A DNA stretch of 64,000 nt, taken from positions 14,882,164 through 14,946,163 of the forward strand of contig OY992834.1 of NCBI GenBank assembly GCA_963921425.1, in the 5' to 3' direction. Below, one piece after another: positions 12,657 to 22,518 of the stretch. The translations under genes were made by a program, and so were the position numbers. The notes beneath the pieces are model-generated. The model worked only from the letters and a program-made list of their open reading frames with translations, had not been told where the DNA came from and ran no database searches. Source of the DNA: Dryas octopetala. Lineage: Eukaryota > Streptophyta > Magnoliopsida > Rosales > Rosaceae. Each line of letters begins with the position of its first letter. Within the stretch, counting starts at the first letter, position 1.

Positions 12657-13297
12657 GTAGACTCATTGTGTGATACATAAATCATAAAATGGTTTTTGAG
12701 GTCATCATCTAGAGGGTCGTAGCTAAGCTGTTGATTACTTGATCTCACACCCCATAAAATAGGGTAATTTAATTCAATAATCTATTTAAATACCAAATAA
12801 GCCTTTTTAACCCCCTACCTCCAAAATTTACATTTCTAACTCTTTTATATTTTTTCAAACCAAAATACCTCTTATATAAAAGAGTTATTTTTTTTTTTCA
12901 TGTGTCGACTGCACTGTCCACCAGAAAGTGCTACACCACCATGTCCACCGAAAATTCCACATTTGCAAACCCACATCCACTTAAAATTTCACATCTACAA
13001 TTTTTGCATCTTCTTTTCTTCTTCATTGAATTCAGATCTGGTATGAGAATATTGGGTGAATTTGGATTTACTTCTCAGCTTGAATGAGCTTTTTTTTTTT
13101 TTTTTTTTTCTTTTTCATTTGATTTTTTCCTTTTGGGTGTACTTCAGATTTTTTTCATTTGGGTTACTTGTCAGCTTCCTTTTTCATTTGGGTTTACTTC
13201 AGATTTTTTCCTTTTATTTCATCCACCCATACCCGTGCAGATCCCCCTCCTCACTTCTTTATATTCTTCTTCTTCCTCACACCTGTGCGACCCACCC
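12657..13297. other. Intergenic DNA with pyrimidine-rich runs
   Basis: Contains a long T-tract (13092-13110) and repeated TTCATTTGGGTTTACTTCAG-like pieces. No gene supported. Confidence 0.55.
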
Positions 13298-16210
13298 TAT
13301 TGGAAATTATATGTTAAAATATTCATTTTATATTATAATATTTAATTTCTAATATTGAATGAAAACTGAAAAGTGTTGTTGACAATCCAACAGTCACTTT
13401 CCTTTTACCAAGCAGTGCCACATATTGCAGTAGTTGGTTGTGCCTCTTCAAAAGGATATGTCTGATGCAAAAGTTGCATCTTTCTTTGTCAACAGCCACC
13501 ATGTGTATTGTTTAGTGTTTAGTCGTGTTCTTTCACAAGCATCTCTTGGGTTCTATATAAACCCATGATGCTTTGTATTTTTTTTCAAGTAATTTTCTAG
13601 TTTCTAGTCACTCTACTCTTCTCCTCCTGTCATTTACTAAAGAGAGTACAAATATATAGTTGGTTCGCTAGAGTTCAAAATTGTAGTGCTTCAATTTAGA
13701 ATTATTGGTTGTATTATCTATTATTGAAATTTCCTGTTATCAAATCCATATTTCTGATTAATGTTCCAACAATCTAAAGACATAATTTTTGTAATGGAAC
13801 AATCTGCAAATATGAAGAGTCATGCTGAGAAGCCCGAAAAGTTTAAAGTGGCAACATAAAATGTTGTTTTATTTAACAACAATGAGCCTAGCCCATTTTC
13901 TAAAAGAAGAAGCACCTTTAACAGATGAATATCCTATGTCAAAGGAAACTTGTGCTACAATTGCTATATGGGAGAACTCTGATTTCTTATGCAGAAATTA
14001 TATTTTGAATGGGCTAGATGATGCGTTGTATGATGTTTATTCATCATTTAAAACATCAAAAGATCTATGGGAGTCCCTTGAGAAAAAATATAATCTCAAA
14101 AGGCAAGTTCTAGCAAATTTGTCGTTGGCAAATTTATGAACTACAAGATGGTGGACTCCAAGCTTGTTGTCAACCAAGTCGAAGAACTCCAGATTATAAT
14201 TCACGAGTTACATGTTGAGGAGATGGATCTCTGTGAAAAATACCAAGTGGGGGCTATAATTGAAAAATTGTCACCTTCTTGGAAAGATTTCAAGATATAC
14301 CTCAAACATCTAACCGAAGAGATGACAATGGAAGATTTGGTTCTCAAACTCCGTGTGGAAGAGGAAAACAGGAAGAATGAGAAGATTGATGCTTCTCATA
14401 TTGAAGCCAAAGCCAATATTGTTGAAGGAGAAACTTCAAAATCGAAGTCCAATTTTTGGAAAAATAAAAGGAAGCATTCTGATAATGGGTCGAAGGGCAA
14501 CAACTCCAAGGAAATTAAAGCCAATTGTTGGGTGTGTGGGAAACCTAGACACAAAGCACAAGATTGTCGTCACAAAAAGGATTAGAATTCTACCAACTCA
14601 AACAACCACAATGGCAAGACCAGTCAAGCTAATATGACAGAGAATCATTTGGCAGTAGTTATCTCTGAAACCAATATGATGACAGACTCTAAAGACTGGT
14701 GGATTGATATAGGAGCCACTAGACACATATGTGGAGATAGAAATTTATTTTCTACCTACCAAAAGATTAATGGTGGCGAACAGTTGTTCATGGGAAATAC
14801 TTTTGCATCTGCTGTTGAAGGAAAAGGAAGAGTGATTCTAAAGTTCACTTATGGGAAAGAACTAACCATCCTTGATATCCTACATGTTCCTGACATTCGC
14901 AAGAATTTAGTCTCAGGACCCCTGTTGAGCAATAAGGGCTTCAAACTTGTCTTTGAATCTGACAAGTTGTTCCTACTAAAAGGGGTATGTTTGTGGGAAA
15001 TGGATATTTGGCTGATGGATTATTTAAACTTAATGTAACACATTCTTTCAATAATAATAATAGTAATATTTCTTCTGTTTATATTGCTAAGTTATATGAT
15101 GTTTGGCATGCTAGATTAGGCCATATGAATTTTCGTTCTCTTTATACGATGGTTACTTTAGAATTATTGCTTAAATTCAATATAGACACAAATCATAAAT
15201 GTGAAGTTTGTACTGAATCTAAGTTTGTTAGAAAGAATTTTAAGTCTATTGAAAGGTCCAGTGAGTTGCTTGGTTTAATTCATATGATTTATGTGATTTT
15301 AAATCAACACCAACTCGAGGTGGAAAGAAATATTTTATTACTTTTATAGATGACAACAGTAGATTTTGCTATCTCAATAGCAAAGATAATGCCTTAGATA
15401 TGTTTTAAGACATATAAGGCAGAAGTTGAAAATCAACTTAATAGAACTATTAAGGTGCTCAGATCTGATAGAGGAGGGGAATATGAATCCACTTCTTTTT
15501 CAGAATTTTGTGCAGCTCATGAAATAGTTCATCAAACTACTGCACCATATACACCCCAACAAAATGGTGTCGCTGAGTGGAAAAATAGAACACTCAAAGA
15601 TATGATAAATTTTATGTTAAATAGTTATGGGCTTCCACATAATCTGTGGGGGGAAGCATTACTTACAACAAACACCATTTTTAAAAAAATTCCACATAAG
15701 AAGATTAATATGTCTCCTTACTAGTTGTAGAAAGAAAGGTTGCCTACCTATAAGACACTTAAAGTGTGGGGGTGTTTTGCAAAAATACAAATACCTTTGC
15801 CTAAAAGGACTAAACTGGGACCTAAAACAATTGATTGTGTCTTTATTGGATTTGCATCAAATAGTGTAGCATATAGGTTCTTAGTAGTTAATTTTGAAGT
15901 TCTTGATATTCAAAATAATACTATAATAGAATATGTTAATATTGAATTTTTTGAAGATGTTTTTTCATTTAAAGAAGATAGGTCCAATTCTAGTAAAAAG
16001 AGAACACATGAGAATGTTCTTAATTCTTCTGGTGATCAAGAAATTGACATACAACCTAGAAGAAGTAAAAGAACTAGAACACATAAAGATTTTGGACCTG
16101 ATTTTCTTACATTTTTAAGTGAGGCTAAGCCACAAACCTTCAAGGAAGCCATGTCTACTCCTGAGCGCGGTTTGAAGTTAGATAATTTAAGAGATAAATT
16201 TTGAAATCAA
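13298..16210 (+). mobile_element. Ty1/copia LTR retrotransposon fossil, broken
   Basis: A 5' LTR is read as 13298-13771, with near-inverse ends TATTGGAA and TTCCAACA. Downstream, in order, come pieces of a copia polyprotein. There is a UBN2-type gag region (about 13800-14580) ending in a CCHC zinc knuckle, and a protease-like region with DIGAT near 14700. A gag-pre-integrase motif (HARLGHMNFRSLY) lies near 15110 and integrase core segments (SDRGGEYES, YTPQQNGVAEWKNRTLKDM) at about 15460-15700, followed by post-integrase sequence to about 16200. I see no reverse transcriptase or 3' LTR. The element is broken in several places and lies about 0.4 kb upstream of the methyltransferase gene. With one LTR visible it cannot be dated by LTR comparison; the decay suggests it is not recent. 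Confidence 0.88.
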
Positions 16211-16581
16211 ACCTTTTTTGATTTTTGTTAAAGAGTTTTAACTTTTTTTTTTTAAATTTATAAAATTTGACACCCAAGTAGTATTTGAGCTCTTTTCAAG
16301 AAGTGTTCCAACTTTATCGAGTAATACTCAACGGGTATTCAAGCACTTCTTAAGCAAAACTGAATGGACAAATTCTTAGAACTTTTAAAAAAATATTAGA
16401 AGTTTGTAATTGACCCATTTAGGTTAATTTTTCAAATTTCTTCCTTTAAAACTCTAAAAAAGAGACAAAAAAATTACTTTTGAAAATTTCCCTTTTGGAA
16501 ATCGCATCGCCAAAGAACAAACCTTCATTTTGTTCTGTAAGCCAAAATTTCCCTTGACCGAAACACACCGCTGGAACTGAA
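16211..16581. other. Upstream region of the methyltransferase gene
   Basis: Short intergenic region between the copia fossil and the start codon at 16582. It should hold the promoter and 5' leader; I cannot fix a TATA box with confidence. Confidence 0.4.
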
Positions 16582-17994
16582 ATGGCTCTGGAGAAGACCA
16601 CATTCGAAGCCATAACCCCATCTCGTTTCATCACCTTCACTTTCCCCAACCCCAGCCCCTCCAACTCCACCTCACTCCTCCGCGTCGCCGTCCTCGACTC
16701 ACCTTTTCAACTCCCCGAGTCACCCCGGGTCGCCGCCATGCTCGTCCCCGAACACCGGGAGTCCGACTGGATATTCTCCACTGAGTCAGGCCACCTCCAG
16801 CTCCTTCTCAGCTCGTCTGGGGTATCCCGCCTAATCCTCATCGGCAACCAACCCTTAAACGACAATCATTCGCCGGCAACCTATCACCGCCCGGTTAAAG
16901 ACGACACGTCGTATGATGGCAACGAACTCGGGGTGAGCTTGAAACCTCTTTTCCTTGCTTTATCTCCTAAGTCTTGCTTCAAACATGGCATTCCTCAGAT
17001 ACCCATTTTAAGTTATGAAGATAATGTGATTTGTAGTGTGGTTCTGGAGAGGTGTGTTGGGTCTTTGGTTGGTGAAATGGTGGTGGAAGATTTGGAGCTT
17101 GAGAGTGGCGGTGAGGTTTCAAAGAGGGAATTCCGGAGGCGTTTGAGGTTTAAAAGAATGCCCAATTTAGTTCAAACGGAGGTACGAATTGTTCCCAAGA
17201 TGGGTTTTGGTTTGGATTGTGCTGAAATTGGAGGAGTTGAGTTTAGGCCCGATATTAGTATTTTAGTGCACCCTTATTTGGTTCCTATGGTGGCAAGTCT
17301 TAGGCTGATTGGTTCTTATATTGAGGGACGGATTCAAAGTGGATTTACGCCGAAAGCTTTGTGTTTAGGAGTTGGGGGTGGAGCTTTGCTTGGATTTTTA
17401 AGAGCCCAATTGGGTTTCCAGGTTGCGGGTGTGGAAGCGGACACAGAAGTTTTAAGGGTTGCTAGGGAGTATTTTGGACTGGAAGATGGTGAGCATATCA
17501 ATGTTTGCGTTGGAGATGCAATAAAAGTTATAGAGAAACTTGCTGGTCAAGGTAATGGACAGAATTTGGGTTCGTTTGGTGCTCACGAGGCAGAGGGTGG
17601 CTGTGATGTGGGCAATGGCAATATTGATACTAAGTTTGATGTGATTCTGGTTGATTTAGATTCAAGTGATGCTAGGAATGGTATAATTGCTCCGCCATTG
17701 GAGTTTGTAAGGAAGCATGTCCTTTTGGCTTCCAGATCAATTCTTTGTGATAATGGAATTCTTGCTATAAATGTTATTCCTCCAAATAGATCATTTTACA
17801 AGACATTGATACATGAATTTAGAGGAGCTTTCCATGAGATGTATGAAATAGATGTGGGAAATGGGGAAAATTTTATTCTTATTGCTGTGGCATTGCCTGT
17901 AACGACTTCTACTAGTGATTGTGAGAACCGTTTCCTCAACAAACTAAGAATGGCTATATCAGGAGCATACTGGAATTCCATAAAGAAGATCTAA
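16582..17994 (+). CDS. METTL13-like class I SAM-dependent methyltransferase (C-terminal-domain type)
   Basis: Intact single-exon gene of 470 aa. The second half is a spermidine-synthase-like Rossmann methyltransferase: motif I CLGVGGGALLGF (residues 261-272), acidic VEAD ending the second strand (284-287), GDAI (311-314) and VDLD (357-360). The first ~250 residues, with LLRVAVLD and SDWIFSTESGHLQLLL, resemble the linker preceding the C-terminal domain of METTL13 proteins. The animal C-terminal family member methylates the eEF1A N-terminus region. The N-terminal methyltransferase domain of full METTL13 (about 700 aa) is absent, so this is a half-length paralogue. Likely cytosolic, since no signal or membrane segment is seen. 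The start is the first ATG of a frame that opens just upstream and gives the conserved N-terminus. Codons are GC-richer in the first 300 bases. The exact substrate is inference. Confidence 0.88.
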   Translation: MALEKTTFEAITPSRFITFTFPNPSPSNSTSLLRVAVLDSPFQLPESPRVAAMLVPEHRESDWIFSTESGHLQLLLSSSGVSRLILIGNQPLNDNHSPATYHRPVKDDTSYDGNELGVSLKPLFLALSPKSCFKHGIPQIPILSYEDNVICSVVLERCVGSLVGEMVVEDLELESGGEVSKREFRRRLRFKRMPNLVQTEVRIVPKMGFGLDCAEIGGVEFRPDISILVHPYLVPMVASLRLIGSYIEGRIQSGFTPKALCLGVGGGALLGFLRAQLGFQVAGVEADTEVLRVAREYFGLEDGEHINVCVGDAIKVIEKLAGQGNGQNLGSFGAHEAEGGCDVGNGNIDTKFDVILVDLDSSDARNGIIAPPLEFVRKHVLLASRSILCDNGILAINVIPPNRSFYKTLIHEFRGAFHEMYEIDVGNGENFILIAVALPVTTSTSDCENRFLNKLRMAISGAYWNSIKKI

Positions 17995-17998
17995 GGTC

Positions 17999-18392
17999 TT
18001 ACACTTTGTTTGGTAGTGGGAAAACGTGGAGGGATAGGCAGCAGAGGCCATTCCTTGTCTGTTATGAAGGAAAGGGAAGGAGGAGGAATGAGCAAACGTA
18101 TTCTGCCCAATAACTTTAATCACTCCACTTTTGGATGGATTGGAGGAAGGAAGATGAGATAGAAAAAGAAAAACGGACACTCTTCACAATTTTACCCCTA
18201 TTAAACTTCTAACAAACCAATTATTAAGATATGGATAGAATAATAAAATAAATTTTCTAGGATATCTCTCCCTCCTCTTTAACTTTTCACTCTTAAGGGA
18301 TGGAGAGTCCCCCACCACCCCCTCCCACTTTTCCATCTATCCAGTTTTCCTTTCCCTCCAAGTTTCCATTCCTCTTATCAAACATAGTGTAA
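17999..18392. mobile_element. MITE inserted directly downstream of the methyltransferase stop
   Basis: Left end TTACACTTTGTTTGGTAGTG and right end, read inward, TTACACTATGTTTGATAAGA are inverted repeats, continuing into GTGGAGGGA and TTGGAGGGA. The first base lies only a few bases after the TAA at 17992-17994, so the element must form part of the 3' UTR. No clean target duplication was found. The open frame on its minus strand is not a gene. Confidence 0.75.
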
Positions 18393-19107
18393 AAGTCTAC
18401 GGAGATCGAGAAATTTAATTGTGGGTCCTGGTATTCAGAGTGAAAACATGCCCCAATGGTTTGCTTGGGAAAATATGTTCCTTAAGTGCTCTCTTGAGAA
18501 GAAATCCAGACTAATTCAGGTAAGCTTTGAAAGGTAGTTTGGAAATTTATGCTCCTCTATTGGATTAGCTGAAGGAAGAAAACAAAATCTAATACATGAT
18601 TCAAGTAATACTTGTTATTTTGGTCATGGTTTTTGTTCTCCAAAAGGCAGACTTTCTGGCTACTGCATGTCTAGATTGAAATTAACTTATCTGGTTAACA
18701 TAGAAGTTTATCTTATTTTCTGCTGATTTGGGGGAAGCATAATGATACTTATGTGCTGCAAGAGTGATTCAGGTATTTGAAGGAATCTGATCTTTCAAAT
18801 CTTTTTCAGCATGCTGGGGAGGTGCTTTGTGAAAAATGATGATGAGTTGAGTGGTGATGAAACCTCAAGGATGGTTTGGGCAGCAGCAGTGGTGGTGGCA
18901 TTGAATGTGTAGGTGGTTGTAGCAAAGAGTGGGGATCAAGGACAATAGTGCCAAGTAGCGGACTCCTTTTCTTCTTGTCCAGTGGTTACAAGGTAACAAA
19001 ACTTAACTGTCTCCCCTTTTTCTTTGGTCGATTTTAATTGTTAGGTCATCAAATATACAGTTAGTGTTTTTGAAATAACACATGAGGGGAGAAAGGGGAG
19101 GGGGAGT

Positions 19108-19145
<38 letters not shown>

Positions 19146-20577
19146 CTCCAGCAACACTTTTAGTATTACACATTTTCATGAATCATAAGTTTGTGTGCGC
19201 ATGCCTTTAAAAGAATCTAAGTTTGTTCGTGCATGTACAATATGACACTTGTTTGCTAGGTCAATTAAAAACCATTTAGTGGAACGAATAAAATGTTTAA
19301 TGTTTGTGATGAGGTCCTTGGTCATCTGAGGTCCTCTGATTCACAATGCCATCGACTCCTCTTCTGTTGTGCTAATTATTCTTTAATTAGGGAGTGTTTT
19401 TTTAGGAATAAGTCATTTCAGAACTTTATTTATAGGAATATTTTGTTGAGTCATGACTTCTAGTTTATAATAATTTTAGACCTCCAAACTTCCATTCATT
19501 TTACAAGCCTTTGTTGATTGTGACTTTATTCCAATATTTCTATGTTTTGGACTGGCAGATGCAGAAGTCTGATTCTGTTACTGGGCTTGAAGGCTAATGT
19601 ATAAGGATGGTATATGCATGTGTTTGTTTACATTAGAAACATACTTGTCAGAACAACATTGAAGGAACTGTGAGGGGAACCTCAATTGTTTTGGCTTTAG
19701 TTCTGTACTTCTCTGTCTGTTGAGATAGCAGCGGTTGGCTCTGGGTAATAATGTAGCAAAAGTACCAAGAGTTTCTAGAGTGAACAAAACATTTCCATCC
19801 TTCAAATTACTGGAATGCATATAAATGTCCATGCATGTTGTACAAATATTCTGACTGTTTTTTCATATAAGTTCTACCTCATCAGTTCACCATTGGTAGT
19901 TGTGAGGGAACTTTTTGAATTACTTCTTATCGTATGGAATTGATTTTACGAAAAAGTTCCTTCTTTGTACTGGAATGTTTTGACGGCATTCTGTGCAAGG
20001 CCTGATAAGTTGAAAATAATTGAAGGCACTGGGGCAACGGTCATAAAATAGATTGGATCAATATGTTTTAGGAATTCTTAATACTTAAAGGTTAACTAGT
20101 GATTTCAAGGTTTCCATAGATTTCAGTATACGTGCATTATAATTTGCTAATTTCTTATAGAAATCTAAAAGTCTGGTATGTTATGCATTGATAAGTGACA
20201 CCATGCATGTAGTTACAATGTAGTAAGGATTGCCAGGCCAAATTTTGAAGTTATTGAAATCTAGTGGATATTCTATTCAAGTAGAGAAAACTTGATGACT
20301 AGTCAACTCAATTCATCATATGGTTGGCCTAGACATTGCTGTTGAAGTCCTTGGAATGACAAGCGCATCATATTCAAAAGCAAAAGTAAAATGGTGACAT
20401 TTATCTCAAGTTGGTAAAAGTTCCTAGCTAGTTACAGATGGTTTTTAGTTCACTTGCTGTTGGTTGCCAGTTAGACCAAGAAAAAGAACAGAAACATCTT
20501 ATGCAGAAGAATAGAAGATATTTGGCTAATGTTTCACCTTCACCTTTTCGAGATATAAAGGTTTTGGAAATTCCTGT
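18393..20577. other. Intergenic or 3'-flanking DNA
   Basis: No supported gene. An (AT)n microsatellite lies at 19111-19140. A few splice-bounded short open pieces (for example near 18810-18920) have no recognisable protein. Confidence 0.5.
19111..19140. repeat. (AT)15 microsatellite
   Basis: Uninterrupted AT dinucleotides preceded by a GGGGAGGGGGAG purine run. Confidence 0.92.
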
Positions 20578-21090
20578 ATACTTCTCAGATTTTGCTAGAA
20601 CAGTTGGCTAAAGACCTCTTTTTGTCAACAGGCAGCTTTCGATCTTCTTAATGCTGTTGATGGAGGTTTACCAAAGCCGTGGCAAAGAGGGCTCTAAGGT
20701 CCAAGCCCTAATTTCAAATGTGCTGGATGATGTTAGACCTACTTGGGATCTTGCATAATTGGGGTTTGGTCAAGTTCAATCAATAATGGGCTGCTGCTGT
20801 TCTATGGGATTTATTGCAGAGCCAAGAGTCTTGTATGTCTAGGTTTCATGTATGGTTAAGTACATAGTCTTCTAGTACTTAATATTGGTTCAATGTATGT
20901 ATGGGTTCATTGTGTGGCTGGGAGTAATGAATTACATTTAGTAGCCTGCTTAGTAGAGTTCTATATAAGGCTTGTGAACTTTTCTTTTGAGACACGAACA
21001 AAATTACAGAAATTTCCAAAAAGCTTATATGCTTCTCTGGGATTGCGTGATGCAACCTAACCGTAGGTGTGATGCCTAGAGCCTTACTGG
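20578..21090. repeat. Duplicated block A (partner at 22043-22470)
   Basis: Starts TATACTTCTCAGATT and shares, in the same order with block B, GACCTCTTTTTGTCAAC, TGTTGATGGAGG, AAAGAGGGCTCTAAGG, CAGAGCCAAGAGTCTTGTAT, TGTATGGGTTCATTGT and GTGATGCCTAGAGCCTTAC. A possible terminal exon lies inside: after TTTGTCAACAG, 20632-20697 encodes 21 residues (AAFDLLNAVDGGLPKPWQRG and L) and a stop. Block B does not preserve this frame. The blocks lie immediately 3' of two minus-strand LRK10L copies, so they are most simply the 3' flank of the duplicated receptor-kinase unit. Confidence 0.8.
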
Positions 21091-21357
21091 TGTCAGTATA
21101 TATGATGCTAGTAGCTTTTATCCTTTCCTTGCATTCTTAAAATTTTTGTTGTTCTTTTATCTACCAAGTTAAACAAACAGTAGTATTTCTACATATTATA
21201 CCTACCTGTTCTCTATCAGTTCGTGCCTCATACCTTGTTTCCATGTGGGACATAAGCCCTTTGGCCCACTGTGTACTCACATTAAATCATAATGCAATAT
21301 TTGGAATATCGCCGCCATTAGTCATTTACTTGAGTTGATTTTGAATTTTGGAGGCAG

Positions 21358-21590
21358 GAAGCAGAAGTCACAGTAATGAAACGATCTAGAAATGATGAAC
21401 TTCTATTACTAGCCACTGATGGGTTGGGGGACATAGTATCAATGAGATTTCATGTGTCGTTGTAAGGAAATATCTTGATAGCCAAACTAGGAGAATTTCC
21501 ATACATGTTCTGAATGGAAGTGCACATCTGATGCAGTGACGCTGCTATAACTAGCAATATTGGCTCGGGGAAGCAGGGATGATATTTGTT
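21358..21590 (+). pseudogene. PP2C phosphatase fragment (clade A-like C-terminal part)
   Basis: After a CAG acceptor-like site the frame reads EAEVTVMKRSRNDELLLLAT then DGLGDIVS, matching the ASDGLWDV region of plant PP2Cs. After a frame change it continues with VVRKYLDSQTRR-like sequence and later SDAVTLL and LARGSRDD, the usual end of the domain. It has at least one frameshift and one in-frame stop and no upstream domain, so it is a dead fragment. It lies in the same orientation as the methyltransferase and next to a broken LRK10L copy. Confidence 0.65.
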
Positions 21591-21602
21591 TGATACTAGT
21601 TG

Positions 21603-22041
21603 AGGTAATCCTCTAAAAATTGTTCAATTTTTAATCGTTTCTCTTTTTGATTTCTATCATAGCTATAAATACGATAGACTGCAATGACCAATAGTAAGAG
21701 AATAATTGAACCCAGGGTTGCAACTGCAAATAAAACCTCGGGTAAATGTATGTCCCCAGTGTCTTTTAGACATGAAATGAAGCGAAGCACTAGTTAGATG
21801 ACTCACCTGTAGGCACTAATATTGTTGTTGCACCTGCATGTAAAAGATAATGACACAAATTAGACTGTTTTGTTTGTGAAATTAATTAATAGTCATGACA
21901 TATTGTCTGGACAACATTCTGTAAATGATTGCCGAGACTTTGTAGAGACTCAGATGAAAACCCAGGATACCCACAATCATCTGGGTGCCTATCTTTCAGG
22001 CGGAAAGGGAATCAGATAGTTGGCTCATGATGCCCACATGT
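21603..22041 (-). pseudogene. LRK10L receptor-kinase fragment (exon 1 piece, microexon, start of kinase exon)
   Basis: Minus-strand remnant of the type found at 24721-22519. An exon 1 piece (22041-21955) reads FPFRLKDRHPDDCGYPGF, with an in-frame stop just before FPF. After part of an intron comes a perfect 27-nt microexon, 21833-21807, with AG and GT borders. Then follows the start of the kinase exon from 21723 ([20 protein letters not shown], membrane span and juxtamembrane) to FLEDY, where homology stops near 21603. Most of exon 1 and the whole kinase domain are missing. The PP2C fragment begins right at the breakpoint side. Confidence 0.85.
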
Positions 22042-22042
22042 G

Positions 22043-22470
22043 TACTTCTCAGATTAGATACAGACCTCTTTTCGTCAACCGTGACCTTTTGCTCTTTTGA
22101 ATGTTGTTGATGGAGGAGATAAGTGATAGCAATCCTTAAAATTTTATAAAAGACATGGAAAAGAGGGCTCTAAGGCCCAAGTCCTAATTAGGCATATGAT
22201 GCTGTTATATAGGCTTTATTGCAGAGCCAGGAGTCTTCTATGTCTAGGATTCATGTATTGGTAAATACATAGTGATCTACTAATTAATATAGATTCTACA
22301 TATGTATGGGTTCATTGTATGGTTCATTGTATGGTTCATTAATGCTTGTGAACTTTTCTTTTGAGATATTAACAAGCTTATAGAAATTTCCAGCAAACTT
22401 ATGCTTCTCTAGGATTGTGTGATGCAACGTAACCCAAGGTGTGATGCCTAGAGCCTTACGGTAAGGCTGG
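22043..22470. repeat. Duplicated block B (partner at 20578-21090)
   Basis: Second copy of block A, about 80% similar by eye, with small deletions. It fills the gap between the exon 1 piece of the broken LRK10L fragment and the 3' end of the next LRK10L locus. Confidence 0.8.
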
Positions 22471-22518
22471 AAGCCTTATACATCTTACTGTAATTCCATA
22501 ATCACAGACATGTGCATA

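Noticed and set aside
13056-13352. Phe-rich frames near 13.1-13.3 kb
   Set aside because: Derived from T-tracts and TTCATTTGGG repeats; no signal for a real gene.
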